Positions 47,919-58,605 of a stretch of DNA of 64,000 nucleotides are shown here, piece by piece. The stretch covers positions 3,038,001-3,102,000 of the forward strand of contig NZ_CP011504.1 in the NCBI RefSeq assembly GCF_001028665.1. Reading direction: 5' to 3'. How positions within the stretch are numbered: position 1 is the stretch's first letter; every line of letters starts with the position of its first letter. Origin of the DNA: Burkholderia pyrrocinia (GTDB taxonomy: Bacteria; Pseudomonadota; Gammaproteobacteria; Burkholderiales; Burkholderiaceae). Under the pieces are notes generated by a model. It was not told the origin of the DNA. It made no database searches and worked only from the letters and a program-made list of their open reading frames with translations. A program made the translations under genes and the position numbers.

Positions 47919-48353
47919 TCAACCTCCCAGCACGTGCCGGCGCACGAATACGGTCACGAAGCCCGCGATCATGAAGGTCGCCGTCGCGACGACCGAACGC
48001 AGTGCGCCGCGCGACATCCCGCACACACCGTGGCCGCTCGTGCAGCCGCCCGCGTACCGCGTGCCGATCCCGACCAGCAGGCCGGCCGCCATCAACTCGG
48101 GCCAGCCTGCATCGACCTGCGGCGTCAGGCCGGCTCCGGCGGCGCGCATCGCGAGCGGTGCGGCGATCAGCCCGGCGACGAATGCGACGCGCCAGTCGCG
48201 CTCTCCGGAACCCGCCGCGAACAGGCCGCCGACGATTCCGCTGATGCCGGCAATCCGGCCGTTGAACGCGACGAGCCACGCGGCCGCGAGCCCGATCAGC
48301 ACGCCGCCGGCCAGCGACAGCCACGGCGTGAAATGAATCGCATCAAGCTGCAT
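47919..48353 (-). CDS. YeeE/YedE-family sulfur transport protein, first half
   Basis: A 144-residue membrane protein that pairs with the following gene (PmpA-like). Conserved [33 protein letters not shown] has the family Cys pair, and [17 protein letters not shown] the first signature. Together the two small proteins make a full YeeE-like pore for sulfur compounds. The ATG at 48353 lies inside the end of the regulator gene (11-bp overlap), which ties expression of the transporter to BigR. Confidence 0.9.
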   Translation of the reverse strand: MQLDAIHFTPWLSLAGGVLIGLAAAWLVAFNGRIAGISGIVGGLFAAGSGERDWRVAFVAGLIAAPLAMRAAGAGLTPQVDAGWPELMAAGLLVGIGTRYAGGCTSGHGVCGMSRGALRSVVATATFMIAGFVTVFVRRHVLGG

Positions 48354-48693
48354 CGCGCGTCCCCTTCGCGGCCGGGCCGCAGAACTGTTCGTACAGCACG
48401 CCCATCACCGCGATCGCGGCCGGGCTGTCGAGCGAATAGTGGATGTTCTTGCCTTCGCGGCGCGTGCGGACCAGCGCGTTGTCCCGCAATACGCCGAGTT
48501 GCTGCGACAGCGTCGGCTGGCGGATGTCCAGCCTGGTCTCGAGATCGCTCACGCAGCGCTCGCCCTGCGACAGTTCGCAGAGCAGCAGCAGCCGGTCGGG
48601 ATTCGACAGCACCTTGAGGAACGCACAGGCCGATTCGGCGGCGGCGCGCATCTGGTCGGGCTCGGGCAGCCCGGCGGGAGGGTCGTTGTTCAT
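48343..48693 (-). CDS. bigR: ArsR-family persulfide sensor (BigR/SqrR type)
   Basis: A 116-residue winged helix-turn-helix repressor ([31 protein letters not shown]). Cys39 and Cys105 are 66 residues apart, the same spacing as the reactive pair in BigR (42/108) and SqrR (41/107), which form a tetrasulfide bridge with persulfides and leave DNA. It heads the operon for the two YeeE/YedE proteins. The AT-rich palindrome 27 bp upstream is its obvious operator. The call is better supported than a generic ArsR because of the cysteines, operator type and neighbours. Confidence 0.9.
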   Translation of the reverse strand: MNNDPPAGLPEPDQMRAAAESACAFLKVLSNPDRLLLLCELSQGERCVSDLETRLDIRQPTLSQQLGVLRDNALVRTRREGKNIHYSLDSPAAIAVMGVLYEQFCGPAAKGTRDAA

Positions 48694-48719
48694 CGGGGCG
48701 GGAGGACAATTAACAAAAC

Positions 48720-48745
48720 AATATTATATCTATAAATATAATATT
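48720..48745. promoter_or_regulatory. BigR operator, perfect AT-rich palindrome
   Basis: Arms AATATTATAT and ATATAATATT with a CTATAA spacer form a 26-bp perfect inverted repeat just before bigR. BigR operators are long AT-rich palindromes of this type overlapping the promoter. Confidence 0.8.
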
Positions 48746-48849
48746 GCTTCCCGCCGTTTATCCATCGGCGACCTTGTGCCCTCTTCGCTCAGGTTTGCTC
48801 GCCCGCAATCGCACTGGCGGCCGACGCACGCGCCGCATCAGCGCGAACC

Positions 48850-49017
48850 ATGCCGCGCGCCAGCATCCTGCCGATGGAGCTCGAGGGCCAGGGCGCGGTG
48901 TCGATGTACCGGCACCCCGACAGCGCGAATCGCGCTGCCGGGGCCGCGACGATCGAGTGCCTGCGCGCCTGTGCGGCGCCTCAGGTCAGTGGATGGGAGA
49001 AGGTCGAGGTGGAGTGA
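48850..49017 (+). CDS. Possible 55-residue ORF or gene remnant
   Basis: A short GC-rich frame, MPRASILPMELEGQGAVSMY to WEKVEVE. It has no recognised family and only a weak ribosome binding site (GAACC). The ending resembles the conserved tail of some small Burkholderia proteins, but I cannot support that. It sits between the bigR operator and a strong hairpin at 49023-49046. Treat as uncertain. Confidence 0.25.
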   Translation: MPRASILPMELEGQGAVSMYRHPDSANRAAGAATIECLRACAAPQVSGWEKVEVE

Positions 49018-49022
49018 ATGAC

Positions 49023-49046
49023 GCGGCCCGGCATCGACCGGGCCGC
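49023..49046. terminator. Strong GC hairpin at the end of the hydroxyproline minus-strand operon
   Basis: GCGGCCCGG and CCGGGCCGC form a 9-bp stem with a 6-base loop, 14 bp after the last gene of the leftward operon. There is no T run, so it may need Rho or serve only to protect the RNA end. Confidence 0.4.
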
Positions 49047-49060
49047 TTCACTGCGACGCG

Positions 49061-50329
49061 TCACGCGCCGTCGCAGGATGCCGTGCCGTCCAGCATCAGC
49101 GTGCCGACCCGCGCGGGCACGAGCGGCGTGCGCGGCACGGGTGGCGTCCAGCCGAACAGCGCCTGCGCGGCCGCGCCGCATACGCGGCCCTGGCACGCGC
49201 CCATCCCGCAGCGCGACTGCAGCTTCGCGGCCGTCCAGCCCGGCTCGCGTGCGACCGCATCGAAACGCACATCCTCGCAGCGGCACAGCAGCGTATCGGG
49301 CCGCGCGAGCCGGCGGATCGGCTCGCGAATCGCGAAACGCTCGCGTACGGCATCGGCAAACGCCTGCCAGTGCGCGCGCCGCGCGACGAGCGCGGCCAAC
49401 GGCGCGGTCTGCCCAGTCGCCGCATAACCGGCGATTTCGCCTTCGACCATCGCCAGCTCGCTGCCGCCGACGCCCGTGCACTCGCCGGCCGCGAAGTACC
49501 CGTCGCGGCTCGTACGCTGGTGCGCGTCGACCGCCACCGCGCCGTTCTCGATCCGGCAGCCGAGGTGGCTCGGCAGCACGGTGTTCGGCACGAGGCCGAA
49601 GCCGCACGCGAGCCGGTCGCAATCGACGACGAACTCGCGATCGCCTTGGCGGATCCGCACGCGTTCGAGCCGCTTGTCGCCGAACGCCTCGACGACGTGC
49701 GCATCGGGCCGATAAGCGGCCGTGACGAGCTTCGCGGCCTGCGCGAGCTTCGACGGCCAGCGCCACAGCCCTGCGCCGAAGCCGGCCACGTCGCCCCATG
49801 CGGCCTGTTCGAGCACGTGCGACACGCGCGCGCCGGCCTGACGGGCCGTCGCCGCGCTCGCCAGCAGCAGCGGCCCGCTGCCCGCGATCACCGTGCGCTG
49901 CCCACACACGTCGAGGCCGTACTTGATCAGCGCCTGCAAGCCGCCTGCGCCCGTGACGCCCGGCAGCGTCCAGCCCGGAAACGGCAGCAGCAGCTCGCGT
50001 GCGCCGCAGCAGAGAATCAGCGTCCGGAAATCGAGCAGCAGCCCGCGTTCGTCGTCCTCGAGCAGCAGCGTGCCCGGCTGCGTTTCGGCGACGATGCGCG
50101 TCGCTGCAAGGTGCGTGACGTTCGGCTGCCGCAGGACGGCGAGGCGTTCGGCGGCGGCCGAAACCGGCGTGGCCGCTGCGCTTTGCCGCCAGATCTGCCC
50201 GCCCGCGCGCGGGTTGTCGTCGACGATCGCAACCGTTGCACCGCTTTGCGCGGCGGCCCGCGCGGCCGACAACCCGGCCGGGCCGGCCCCGACGATCGCG
50301 ACGTCGACGCTCAGTCGTTCCTGTTTCAT
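49061..50329 (-). CDS. FAD-dependent oxidoreductase, pyridine-nucleotide type, of D-hydroxyproline dehydrogenase
   Basis: A 422-residue flavoprotein of the opine/octopine oxidase (OoxA/HcnB) type. VDVAIVGAGPAGLSAARAA binds FAD, and TVIAGSGPLLLASAATARQAGARV is a second nucleotide-binding site. The C-terminal Cys-rich block CRCEDV...CGMGACQGRVCG is like the BFD-type [2Fe-2S] domain. It should work with the small 2Fe-2S protein and the FAD oxidase encoded just upstream as one heteromeric dehydrogenase of cis-4-hydroxy-D-proline. Its ATG overlaps the stop of the 2Fe-2S gene by four bases. Confidence 0.88.
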   Translation of the reverse strand: MKQERLSVDVAIVGAGPAGLSAARAAAQSGATVAIVDDNPRAGGQIWRQSAAATPVSAAAERLAVLRQPNVTHLAATRIVAETQPGTLLLEDDERGLLLDFRTLILCCGARELLLPFPGWTLPGVTGAGGLQALIKYGLDVCGQRTVIAGSGPLLLASAATARQAGARVSHVLEQAAWGDVAGFGAGLWRWPSKLAQAAKLVTAAYRPDAHVVEAFGDKRLERVRIRQGDREFVVDCDRLACGFGLVPNTVLPSHLGCRIENGAVAVDAHQRTSRDGYFAAGECTGVGGSELAMVEGEIAGYAATGQTAPLAALVARRAHWQAFADAVRERFAIREPIRRLARPDTLLCRCEDVRFDAVAREPGWTAAKLQSRCGMGACQGRVCGAAAQALFGWTPPVPRTPLVPARVGTLMLDGTASCDGA

Positions 50330-50559
50330 CTGGTGCGCTCCACCTGCATTCCGTCGCGGCACAACGTCTGGCAGGCCAGCCGACGCCTGCCGTCGATCGT
50401 CATCCGGCACTCCTGGCAGATGCCCATTCCGCAAAACGGCGCACGCGCCGCACCCGTGCACGACACGCGCGTCGTGTCGTCGCCGCTCGCCGCGACGGCG
50501 GCCGCGACGGTCGCGCCGTCGGCCACCGTCAGCGCGCGGCCGTCCAGATGAATGATCAT
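50326..50559 (-). CDS. Small [2Fe-2S] protein, HcnA-like subunit
   Basis: A 77-residue ferredoxin-like subunit. Cys34, Cys44, Cys49, Cys52 and Cys64 include the plant-type cluster pattern CTGAARAPFCGMGICQEC...C. It starts [21 protein letters not shown], like HcnA and sarcosine/opine oxidase small subunits. It transfers electrons between the two flavoproteins. Its ATG overlaps the upstream oxidase stop and its stop overlaps the downstream flavoprotein start, so the three genes are tightly coupled. Confidence 0.88.
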   Translation of the reverse strand: MIIHLDGRALTVADGATVAAAVAASGDDTTRVSCTGAARAPFCGMGICQECRMTIDGRRRLACQTLCRDGMQVERTR

Positions 50560-51683
50560 GTCAGCGCTCCAGCTACGGGGGACGCGGTCAGGAAGCGTCC
50601 CGGCAAATACGGTTCGATATCGATGGGCGGCCGTTCGCCGGCCATCTGCGCGGCGACGAGCCGCGCGCTGCCCGGCGCGGTCGTCACGCCGAGCCCTTCG
50701 TGCCCGACCGCGAGCCACACGCCCGGCCGCGCCGGGTGCTCGCCGAGCAGCGGCAGGCCGTCGGGGCTCGCGGAACGGAACCCTGTCCATGAACGGATCC
50801 CGTTCAGGTCGGCCAGATCCGGCAGATAGCCAACCGCGCGACGCAGCATCCGCGCAAGCACGGGCGGCTCGACGCGCGCGTCCTCGGTATCGAACTGGCG
50901 CGACGAGCCGATCAGCAACTGGCCGGTCGGCCGCGGCTGCACGTTGAACGCGACCGACGTGCCGTCGCTCGCATGCGCGCTCGCCGCATAACCCAGCTCG
51001 ACGAGCTGGTGCGACACGTGGCCCGGATAGCGATCGGTGATCAGCAGGTGGCCCTTTTTCGGGCGCAGCGGCAGTTCGGGCAGCAGCGTGCGCGCCGCGA
51101 CGCCGTTCGCGACGACCACGCGTTCCGCGCGCAATGTGTCGCCGCTCGCGAGCGTCACGCTCGTGCCGTCGACCGCCATGGCCCGGTCGCGGCGCAACGT
51201 GATGCGCGGGGCGCGCTGCAGCAGCCAGTTCGCGGTGACGGGCGCATAGAGGATCGCGTCGCCGGGAATCTTCAGCGCGCCGCCGAGCCCGGCGCGCAGC
51301 ATCGGCTCCAGTTGCGCGAGCGTCGCCGCGTCGATCAGCTCGCCGGCCACGCCGTGCGCGGCAAGCGTCGCCTGCTTCGCGCGCGCGAGATCCATCTCGT
51401 GCGCGTCGGCCGCGAGCCACAGCGTGCCGCAGTTGCGGTACGCGCAGCCTTCCGGCATCTCGCCGCTCAACGCGCGCCACAGTTCGATCGAGTAATGGCT
51501 CAGCGCGAGCTCGGCCGCGTTGTCGTCCATCGCGACGAGGTGGCCCATCCCCGCGCCGGTCGCACCGCCGCTCGCGTCGTCGACGACGAGCACGCGCAGC
51601 CCGCGCTGCGCGAGTTCGTGCGCGCACGCCGCGCCGACGATGCCGGCGCCGATCACGACGACGTCGGTACTTGCGTCGCTCAC
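50556..51683 (-). CDS. D-hydroxyproline oxidase, FAD-dependent DadA-like subunit
   Basis: A 375-residue glycine/D-amino-acid oxidase family flavoprotein. [31 protein letters not shown] is the FAD site. [19 protein letters not shown] and the late [33 protein letters not shown] are typical of D-hydroxyproline and sarcosine oxidases. It oxidises cis-4-hydroxy-D-proline to pyrroline-4-hydroxy-2-carboxylate. The GTG at 51683 overlaps the epimerase stop (GTGA). Substrate is inferred from the neighbours, chiefly the epimerase. Confidence 0.9.
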   Translation of the reverse strand: MSDASTDVVVIGAGIVGAACAHELAQRGLRVLVVDDASGGATGAGMGHLVAMDDNAAELALSHYSIELWRALSGEMPEGCAYRNCGTLWLAADAHEMDLARAKQATLAAHGVAGELIDAATLAQLEPMLRAGLGGALKIPGDAILYAPVTANWLLQRAPRITLRRDRAMAVDGTSVTLASGDTLRAERVVVANGVAARTLLPELPLRPKKGHLLITDRYPGHVSHQLVELGYAASAHASDGTSVAFNVQPRPTGQLLIGSSRQFDTEDARVEPPVLARMLRRAVGYLPDLADLNGIRSWTGFRSASPDGLPLLGEHPARPGVWLAVGHEGLGVTTAPGSARLVAAQMAGERPPIDIEPYLPGRFLTASPVAGALT

Positions 51684-52612
51684 GGCGCGATGCCCCAGCC
51701 GAACGGATCGTCTTCCTCGATCAGCAGCGTCGCTTCCGCGCTCAGGTGCGCGCTGCCGCGGATCGTCGGCACGATGCCGCCGTCGGCCTGCTCGTAGCTC
51801 GCGTGGAACACGCTGCCGATCACGCTCGCCTGCCGCCACACGGCGCCCGGCGCGAGCTTGCCGTCGGCCGCGAGGCACGCGAGCTTCGCGCTCGTGCCGG
51901 TGCCGCACGGCGAACGGTCGTACGCGAGGCCCGGGCACAGCACGAAGCTGCGGCTGTCGTGCTCGGGATCGTCGGCGAACAGCTCGATATGGTCGATCTC
52001 GCCGCCGTTCGCGCCGGCGATGCCCGCGCGTTCGAGCCCTTCGCGCACGGCCGACGCATACGCGGTGAGCGCCGCGACGTTGTCGCCGGCGACGCGCTGC
52101 CCGTGGTCGCTGATCAGGAAGAACCAGTTGCCGCCCCACGCGATGTCGCCCTTCACGGGGCCGTAACCCGGCACGTCGACCGCGACACCCTTCGCGTGGC
52201 GATACGCGGGCACGTTGCGCACGCTGACCGACAGGTCGTCGTGCAGCGTCGCCTCGACGGTGCCGACGGGCGTTTCGATCAGATGAATGCCGGGCCGAAT
52301 GCGCCCCATGTGATGCAGCGTGCGCACGACGCCGATCGTGCCGTGCCCGCACATCCCGAGATAGCCGCTATTGTTGAAGAAGATCACGCCGGCCGCCGCG
52401 TCGGGCGACACGGGTTCGCACAGCAGCGCGCCGACCAGCACGTCGCTGCCGCGCGGCTCGAGGATGCACGCGGTACGGTAACGGTCGTGCTCGCGCGCGA
52501 GCACGTCGCGGCGCTCGGCCATCGTGCCGCTGCCGAGCGAGGGGAATCCGGACACGACGAGCCGAGTGGGTTCGCCGCCCGTGTGCGAATCGATGATCTG
52601 GATGCGCTTCAT
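51680..52612 (-). CDS. 4-Hydroxyproline 2-epimerase
   Basis: A 310-residue proline-racemase-family enzyme that turns trans-4-hydroxy-L-proline into cis-4-hydroxy-D-proline. Both catalytic cysteines are present: Cys88 in [12 protein letters not shown] and Cys236 in [12 protein letters not shown]. Having two Cys separates epimerases/racemases from the Thr-containing dehydratases. The [14 protein letters not shown]-terminus is standard. The start is one of a tandem ATG pair (52615/52612). It is the first gene of the leftward half of the hydroxyproline system and diverges from the deaminase gene. Confidence 0.95.
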   Translation of the reverse strand: MKRIQIIDSHTGGEPTRLVVSGFPSLGSGTMAERRDVLAREHDRYRTACILEPRGSDVLVGALLCEPVSPDAAAGVIFFNNSGYLGMCGHGTIGVVRTLHHMGRIRPGIHLIETPVGTVEATLHDDLSVSVRNVPAYRHAKGVAVDVPGYGPVKGDIAWGGNWFFLISDHGQRVAGDNVAALTAYASAVREGLERAGIAGANGGEIDHIELFADDPEHDSRSFVLCPGLAYDRSPCGTGTSAKLACLAADGKLAPGAVWRQASVIGSVFHASYEQADGGIVPTIRGSAHLSAEATLLIEEDDPFGWGIAP

Positions 52613-52694
52613 CATGAGCCGTCCGAAGTGGGGAAAGGAGCATAGCTTCCTCTGTCGCGCGTCCGTCCGCTTGTGGCTTTTCGATGGGGACGAC

Positions 52695-52757
52695 GACGAA
52701 ATCGGCATAGCGCGAGGCGCCCTTCGCGCCCCTGCCGGCCGCTGTGCCGATTTCGTC
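52695..52757. promoter_or_regulatory. Long inverted repeat in the divergent hydroxyproline promoter
   Basis: GACGAAATCGGCA (52695-52707) and TGCCGATTTCGTC (52745-52757) are perfect 13-bp arms 37 bp apart, midway between the divergent operons. This suits a regulator that binds two inverted half-sites and controls both directions. Confidence 0.6.
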
Positions 52758-52863
52758 ATTTTGCTCCGCGATACGACTCAAGCGTGATGGGCATTTGCGC
52801 GGCGATACTGGTTGCCACACCGACACACCTGTCGGCCGACCGATACGAACGTAGGAGATTTCA

Positions 52864-53784
52864 GTGAGCCGCAAAGCCATTCAATGGACCGGGGTTTTCC
52901 CGGCCGTCAGCACCCAGTTCAAGCCGGACTTTTCCCTCGACATCGACGCCACGCACCGCGTGGTGAAGAACCTGGTGAACGACGGCGTGTCGGGCCTCGT
53001 GGTCTGCGGCACGGTCGGCGAAAACACGTCGCTGTCGACGAGCGAGAAGCTGCAGGTGATCGAGGCTGCGCGCGACGCGGCCGGCGGCAAGATTCCGGTG
53101 ATCGCCGGCATCGCCGAATTCACGACCGAATTCGCACGCAACACGGTGCGCGAAGCGCAGCGCGTCGGCGTCGACGGCGTGATGGTCATGCCCGCGCTGG
53201 TCTACTCGGCGAAGCCGCATGAAACCGCCGCGCACTTCCGCGCGGTCGCGACGAGCACCGACCTGCCGGTGATGGTCTACAACAACCCGCCGATCTACAA
53301 GAACGACGTGACGCCCGACGTGCTGATCGCGCTGCAGGACTGCGAGAACATCGTCTGCTTCAAGGATTCGTCGGGCGACACGCGCCGCTTCATCGACCTG
53401 CGCAATGCAGTCGGCGATCGCTTCGTGCTGTTCGCGGGCCTCGACGACGTCGTGGTCGAAAGCATCGCGGTCGGTGCCGAAGGCTGGGTGTCGGGCATGT
53501 CGAACGCGTTCCCGAAGGAAGGCGAGACGCTGTTCCGCCTTGCGAAGCAAAAGCGCTTCGACGAAGCGCTCGCGCTGTACCGCTGGTTCATGCCGCTGCT
53601 GCACCTCGACGCACGCCCCGACCTCGTGCAGTGCATCAAGCTGTGCGAAGAACTGGTCGGCCGCGGCAGCGCGATCACGCGTCCGCCGCGCCTCGCGCTG
53701 CAGGGCGACACGCTCGCGGAAGTGAAGGCAATCGTCGCGAAGGCGCTCGAAACGCGCCCGGCGCTGCCCGACGTCGGTCTCTGA
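52864..53784 (+). CDS. Dihydrodipicolinate synthase-family deaminase (pyrroline-4-hydroxy-2-carboxylate deaminase)
   Basis: A 306-residue class I aldolase-fold enzyme. The Schiff-base Lys167 is in CFKDSSGD, and [10 protein letters not shown] and [13 protein letters not shown] are the substrate loops of the DapA/NAL family. In this cluster it should remove ammonia from pyrroline-4-hydroxy-2-carboxylate, giving alpha-ketoglutarate semialdehyde (LhpC-like). It starts the rightward operon (GTAGGAGA before the GTG/ATG region; start MSRKAIQ). The function is strongly supported by its neighbours; the family alone would be ambiguous. Confidence 0.9.
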   Translation: MSRKAIQWTGVFPAVSTQFKPDFSLDIDATHRVVKNLVNDGVSGLVVCGTVGENTSLSTSEKLQVIEAARDAAGGKIPVIAGIAEFTTEFARNTVREAQRVGVDGVMVMPALVYSAKPHETAAHFRAVATSTDLPVMVYNNPPIYKNDVTPDVLIALQDCENIVCFKDSSGDTRRFIDLRNAVGDRFVLFAGLDDVVVESIAVGAEGWVSGMSNAFPKEGETLFRLAKQKRFDEALALYRWFMPLLHLDARPDLVQCIKLCEELVGRGSAITRPPRLALQGDTLAEVKAIVAKALETRPALPDVGL

Positions 53785-54015
53785 TCGACTCCCCCTGCGG
53801 CGGCGTGCAGGCTTCCCCCCGCGCGCCGCCGTCTCCGGTCCGGCATGGCCTGCGGGCCCGTTCGCCCCGGCGCCCGCCTGCGCCGCGCGTGAACGGCCCG
53901 CGGCCCGCCCCGGTCGTTCGAACCGGGCGACGCCGGCCGGCAGGCGTGCGCCGCTGCTCCGTCGGAGCGCGGCGCATACGACGCCTGCACCGCCATTCCC
54001 CCAGGAGACAAGCCC
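53785..54015. other. GC-rich gap inside the hydroxyproline operon
   Basis: About 230 bp of very GC-rich sequence with several imperfect hairpins (for example GGCGTGCAGGC near 53801 and GCCTGCACCGCC near 53981). No gene, promoter or T-run terminator is evident; it may be a processed or attenuating spacer. Confidence 0.35.
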
Positions 54016-55641
54016 ATGCCAGGCCAAGGCAACGCTCACCCGTCTGTCCCGCTTTCCCGTACCGCGCACTCCGACGCGGGTCACGGCAAGTTCAAGAAAC
54101 AGTTGTCGCTGACCGATCTCACGTTCATCGGTCTCGGCGCCATTTTCGGTTCGGGGTGGCTGTTCGCCGCAAGCCACGTGTCGACGATCGCCGGCCCGGC
54201 CGGCATCTTCTCGTGGCTGCTCGGCGGCTTCGCGGTGCTGCTGCTCGGCATCGTCTACTGCGAACTCGGCGCTGCGCTGCCGCGCGCGGGCGGCGTGGTC
54301 CGCTACCCGGTGTTCTCGCACGGCCCGCTGCTCGGCTACCTGATGGGCTTCATCACGCTGATCGCCTTTTCGAGCCTGATCGCGATCGAAGTCGTCGCCG
54401 CGCGCCAATATGCAGCCGCGTGGTTTCCGGGCCTGACGGTCGAAGGGTCGAGCGACCCGACGACAATCGGCTGGCTCGTGCAGGCCGCGCTGCTCTGCTT
54501 CTTCTTTTACCTGAACTATTCGAGCGTGAAGACGTTCGCGAAGGCGAACAACATCATCAGCATCTTCAAGTTCATCGTGCCGCTCGCGGTGATCGGCGTG
54601 CTGTTCACGTTCTTCAAGCCCGCGAACCTGACCGTGCACGGTTTCGCGCCGTTCGGCATGCCGGGCATCGAGATGGCCGTATCCGCGGGCGGCATCATCT
54701 TCGCGTATCTCGGGCTCACGCCGATCGTGTCGGTCGCGAGCGAGGTGCGCAATCCGCAGCGCACGATCCCGATCGCGCTGATCCTGTCGATCCTGCTGTC
54801 GACGCTGATCTACGTGCTGCTGCAGCTCGCGTTCATCGGCAGCATCCCGACCGCGATGCTCGCCGGCGGCTGGCACGACATCAGCAAGGCGTTCACGCTG
54901 CCGTACCGCGACATCGCGCTCGCGCTCGGCGTCGGCTGGCTCGCTGTGATGGTCGTCGCCGACGCGATGATCTCGCCGAGCGGCTGCGGCAACATCTACA
55001 TGAACGCGACGCCGCGCGTGGTCTACGGCTGGGCGAAGACGGGCACCTTCTTCAAGGTGTTCACGCGCGTCGACGAAGCGTCGGGCATCCCGCGCGCGGG
55101 CCTGTGGCTCACGTTCGGCCTCGCGATCTTCTGGACGATGCCGTTCCCGTCGTGGGAAGCGCTGATCAACATCGTGTCGGCCGCGCTGGTGCTGAGCTAC
55201 GCGGTCGCGCCCGTATCGGTCGCCGCGCTGCGCCGCACCGCGCCCGACCTGCCGCGGCCGTTCCGCGCGAGCGCATTCGGCATCACCGGGCCCGCGTCGT
55301 TCGTGATCGCCGCGCTGATCGTCTACTGGTCGGGCTGGAGCACGGTGTCCTGGCTGCTCGGCCTGCAGATCGCGATGTTCGTCATCTATCTCGCGTGCCG
55401 CCGCTGGGTGCCGACCGCGCACCTGAGCCTCGCCGAACAGGTGCGCTCGTCCGCGTGGCTGATCGCGTTTTATGCCGCAATGATCGTGCTGTCGTATCTC
55501 GGCGGTTTCGGCGGCACGGGCCAACTCGCGCACCCGTACGACACGGTCGTCGTCGCGGCCGTCGCGCTCGTCATCTACTACTGGGGTGCGAATACCGGCG
55601 TGCGTTCCGACAAGCTGCAGCTCGACGACGACGAGAACTGA
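54016..55641 (+). CDS. APC-family amino-acid permease, probably for hydroxyproline
   Basis: A 541-residue permease with about twelve hydrophobic helices. The first, [21 protein letters not shown], has the APC GxGxxxGSG pattern, and the central [35 protein letters not shown] is the helix 6-7 signature. It resembles aspartate/proline-type permeases. Its place between deaminase and semialdehyde dehydrogenase genes suggests that it takes up hydroxyproline (inference). AGGAGAC precedes the ATG at 54016. Confidence 0.9.
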   Translation: MPGQGNAHPSVPLSRTAHSDAGHGKFKKQLSLTDLTFIGLGAIFGSGWLFAASHVSTIAGPAGIFSWLLGGFAVLLLGIVYCELGAALPRAGGVVRYPVFSHGPLLGYLMGFITLIAFSSLIAIEVVAARQYAAAWFPGLTVEGSSDPTTIGWLVQAALLCFFFYLNYSSVKTFAKANNIISIFKFIVPLAVIGVLFTFFKPANLTVHGFAPFGMPGIEMAVSAGGIIFAYLGLTPIVSVASEVRNPQRTIPIALILSILLSTLIYVLLQLAFIGSIPTAMLAGGWHDISKAFTLPYRDIALALGVGWLAVMVVADAMISPSGCGNIYMNATPRVVYGWAKTGTFFKVFTRVDEASGIPRAGLWLTFGLAIFWTMPFPSWEALINIVSAALVLSYAVAPVSVAALRRTAPDLPRPFRASAFGITGPASFVIAALIVYWSGWSTVSWLLGLQIAMFVIYLACRRWVPTAHLSLAEQVRSSAWLIAFYAAMIVLSYLGGFGGTGQLAHPYDTVVVAAVALVIYYWGANTGVRSDKLQLDDDEN

Positions 55642-55718
55642 CGCACCCGCCCCCTTTCTCACCGTCACTCCGGCCGGGCGCACCACGCCCGGCCCCTGTT
55701 TTTTTTTCGAGGAAAACC

Positions 55719-57311
55719 ATGCAACTCACAGGTCAGCTCCTGATCGGCCAGTCAGCCGTCGCCGGACAGAACGGCACCCTCCACGCGATCGCCGCCGCGA
55801 CGGGCGAGCCACTCCAACCTGCTTTCGGCGGCGCGAGCCTGCACGACCTGGAGACGGCCTGTGCGCTCGCCGACGACGCGTTCGACACGTATCGCGAAAC
55901 GACGCTCGACGCGCGCGCCGCATTTCTCGACGCAATCGGCCGCCACATCATGGCGCTCGGCGACGACCTGATCGAGCGCTGCGTCGCCGAAACGGGCCTG
56001 CCGCGCGCACGCATCGAAGGCGAACGCGGCCGCACGGTCGGCCAGCTCGCGCTGTTCGCGTCGCTGGTGCGCGACGGCGGCTTTCTCGATGCACGGATCG
56101 ATCCGGCGCGCCCCGAGCGCAAGCCGCTGCCGCGTGTCGACCTGCGCCTGCGCAACGTCGCGGTCGGGCCCGTCGCCGTGTTCGGCGCGTCGAATTTCCC
56201 GCTCGCGTTCTCGGTCGCCGGCGGCGATACGGCCTCGGCACTCGCGGCCGGCTGCCCGGTGATCGTCAAGGCGCATTCCGCACATCCCGGCACGTCGGAA
56301 CTCGTCGGCCGCGCGATCCAGCAGGCCGCCCGCGAATGCGGGATGCCGGCCGGCGTGTTCTCGCTGCTGTTCGACGCGTCGCGCGAGATCGGCCAGGCGC
56401 TCGTCGCCGATCCGCGCATCAAGGCCGTCGGCTTCACCGGCTCGCGTCGCGGCGGCGTCGCGCTGATGCACATCGCGGCCGCACGCCCCGAGCCGATTCC
56501 CGTCTATGCGGAAATGAGCTCGATCAATCCGGTGCTGCTGTTTCCCGCCGCGCTCGATGCGCGTCACGATGCGATCGCGCCGCAGTTCGTCGCATCGCTC
56601 ACGCTCGGCGCCGGCCAGTTCTGCACGAACCCGGGCCTCGTGCTCGCGGTCGACGGCCCGGCGCTGCGCGCGTTCGAAGCCGCAGCGGCCGATGCCGTGC
56701 GCGCGGCGGCCGCGCAGACGATGCTGACGCCGCACATCCACGCGAGCTACACGCAAGGCGTCGCGGCGCTGCGCGGGCACGATGCGGTCGAATTGCTCGC
56801 GGAAGGCGTCGAGGGCAGTCGCTATCAGGCACGCGCGGCGCTGTTCGCGACGTCGGCCGACGCGTTCATCGCGCGCCCCGAACTGCGCGAGGAAGTGTTC
56901 GGCCCCGCTTCGCTGATCGTGCGCTGCCCGGACGCCGACACGCTGCATCGCGTACTGAAGTCGCTCGAAGGCCAGTTGACGATCGCCGCGCATCTCGCCG
57001 ACGGCGACACGTCGCTGTTCGCCGCGCTGCGCCCGACGCTCGAGCGCAAGGCCGGCCGCATTCTCGTCAACGGTTTCGGCACCGGCGTCGAGGTCGGCCA
57101 TGCGATGGTGCACGGCGGCCCGTTCCCGGCGACGTCCGACACGCGCACGACGTCCGTCGGCGCACGCGCGATCGAGCGCTTCCTGCGCCCCGTGTCGTAC
57201 CAGGACCTGCCGGACGCGCTGTTGCCGGAAGCGATCCGCAACGGCAATCCGCTGAACGTGCCGCAGCGCATCGACGGCGTGCCCGCGCCGCGCGAGGTGA
57301 ACCATGTCTGA
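55719..57311 (+). CDS. Alpha-ketoglutaric semialdehyde dehydrogenase
   Basis: A 530-residue aldehyde dehydrogenase. The catalytic Cys302 is in [10 protein letters not shown] and the general-base Glu265 in [20 protein letters not shown] forms the NAD(P) loop. This two-segment pattern ([38 protein letters not shown]) is characteristic of KGSADH isozymes from sugar-acid and hydroxyproline pathways. It oxidises alpha-ketoglutarate semialdehyde to alpha-ketoglutarate, the last step here. The gene ends with an 8-bp overlap with the reductase gene. Confidence 0.93.
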   Translation: MQLTGQLLIGQSAVAGQNGTLHAIAAATGEPLQPAFGGASLHDLETACALADDAFDTYRETTLDARAAFLDAIGRHIMALGDDLIERCVAETGLPRARIEGERGRTVGQLALFASLVRDGGFLDARIDPARPERKPLPRVDLRLRNVAVGPVAVFGASNFPLAFSVAGGDTASALAAGCPVIVKAHSAHPGTSELVGRAIQQAARECGMPAGVFSLLFDASREIGQALVADPRIKAVGFTGSRRGGVALMHIAAARPEPIPVYAEMSSINPVLLFPAALDARHDAIAPQFVASLTLGAGQFCTNPGLVLAVDGPALRAFEAAAADAVRAAAAQTMLTPHIHASYTQGVAALRGHDAVELLAEGVEGSRYQARAALFATSADAFIARPELREEVFGPASLIVRCPDADTLHRVLKSLEGQLTIAAHLADGDTSLFAALRPTLERKAGRILVNGFGTGVEVGHAMVHGGPFPATSDTRTTSVGARAIERFLRPVSYQDLPDALLPEAIRNGNPLNVPQRIDGVPAPREVNHV

Positions 57312-58326
57312 GCAAACCGCCGAAGTCGTCCTGTCGCTCGACGAAGTCCATGCGCTCGCGCTGCGCGTGCTGACGCACAACGGGATGTCCGACGCGCATG
57401 CGCGGGCCATCGCCAACGTGATCACGCAGGGCCAGCGCGACGAATGCCATTCGCATGGCGTGTACCGGCTGCTCGTCTGCGTGCGTTCGCTGCGCAAGGG
57501 CAAGGTCGATCCGCAAGCGGTGCCGACGCTGCGCCGGCTGTCGTCGTCGATCGTCGCGGTCGACGCGCATCGCGGCTTCTCGCTGCTGAGCTTCGAAACC
57601 GGGCTGCCCGTGCTCGTCGAGATGGCGAAGCAGCACGGGATCGCCGCGATGGCGATCAACCATTGCTACCACTTCTCCGCGCTGTGGCCCGAGGTCGAGG
57701 CGATCGCGGCCGAGGGGCTGGTCGGCATCGCGATGAACCCGAGCCATAGCTGGGTCGCGCCGGAAGGCGGCCGCGAACCCGTGTTCGGCACGAACCCGAT
57801 CGCGTTCGCGTGGCCGCGCCCGGGCGGCGAGCCGTTCGTGTTCGATTTCGCGACGAGCGCGATCGCGCGCGGCGACATCGAGCTGCACGCGAAGCAAGGC
57901 AAGGCGATTCCGCCGCACTGGGCGATCGACGCCGACGGCCAGCCGACCACCGATCCAAAGGCCGCGCTGCAGGGCGCGATGCGCACGTTCGGCGGCCACA
58001 AGGGCTCGGCGCTCGCGGCGATGGTCGAACTGCTCGGCGGCGCGCTGATCGGCGACATGACGAGCCAGGAATCGATGGACTTCGACGAAGGCATCGGCGC
58101 GACGCCGTGTCACGGCGAGCTCGTGATCGCGTTCGATCCGAAGGTGTTCCTCGGCGACGATCTCGACGCGGGGCTCGCGCGCGGCGAGCGGATGTTCGGG
58201 TCGATCGTCGCGCAGGGCGCGCGGCTGCCGTCGCAACGGCGCTTCGACGCCCGCGCGCGCAGCATCGCGAACGGCGTGCGGATTCCGACGGCGCTTTACG
58301 ACGAGATCCTGACGCTGCTCGACTGA
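57304..58326 (+). CDS. Delta1-pyrroline-2-carboxylate reductase (malate/lactate dehydrogenase-like, LhpD type)
   Basis: A 340-residue NAD(P)H-dependent imino-acid reductase of the DpkA/LhpD branch of the malate/L-lactate dehydrogenase family. Conserved segments are [15 protein letters not shown] (47-61), [16 protein letters not shown] and [14 protein letters not shown], and the Lys-rich [10 protein letters not shown]. LhpD-type enzymes reduce pyrroline-2-carboxylate, from trans-3-hydroxy-proline, to proline, so the locus may handle the 3-hydroxy isomer as well. It is the last gene of the rightward operon. Confidence 0.9.
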   Translation: MSEQTAEVVLSLDEVHALALRVLTHNGMSDAHARAIANVITQGQRDECHSHGVYRLLVCVRSLRKGKVDPQAVPTLRRLSSSIVAVDAHRGFSLLSFETGLPVLVEMAKQHGIAAMAINHCYHFSALWPEVEAIAAEGLVGIAMNPSHSWVAPEGGREPVFGTNPIAFAWPRPGGEPFVFDFATSAIARGDIELHAKQGKAIPPHWAIDADGQPTTDPKAALQGAMRTFGGHKGSALAAMVELLGGALIGDMTSQESMDFDEGIGATPCHGELVIAFDPKVFLGDDLDAGLARGERMFGSIVAQGARLPSQRRFDARARSIANGVRIPTALYDEILTLLD

Positions 58327-58605
58327 CGCCGGAACGCGGAGGCGGCGCGCATGCATCGTCGATAAAGCGCCATCCGGCCGCCTCCCGGACCGGCCGCGCG
58401 GGCGTCCCGCAACCGCCCGCGCGGGCCGCGCCGCGCACATCGCACGCGCCGGCCGCCGGCCCCGCGGGCGCCACGCCCGCGGCGGCTGTGGGATAATCGC
58501 CCGGTTTGCCCAGGGCGCAGCTCAAGAGGTTGTTCGCACGGGCGCGAGAGAGGCCTTTATTCCCGTGCCTCCACCCTTTTCCGCGATATTTCTTCAGCAA
58601 CCACA

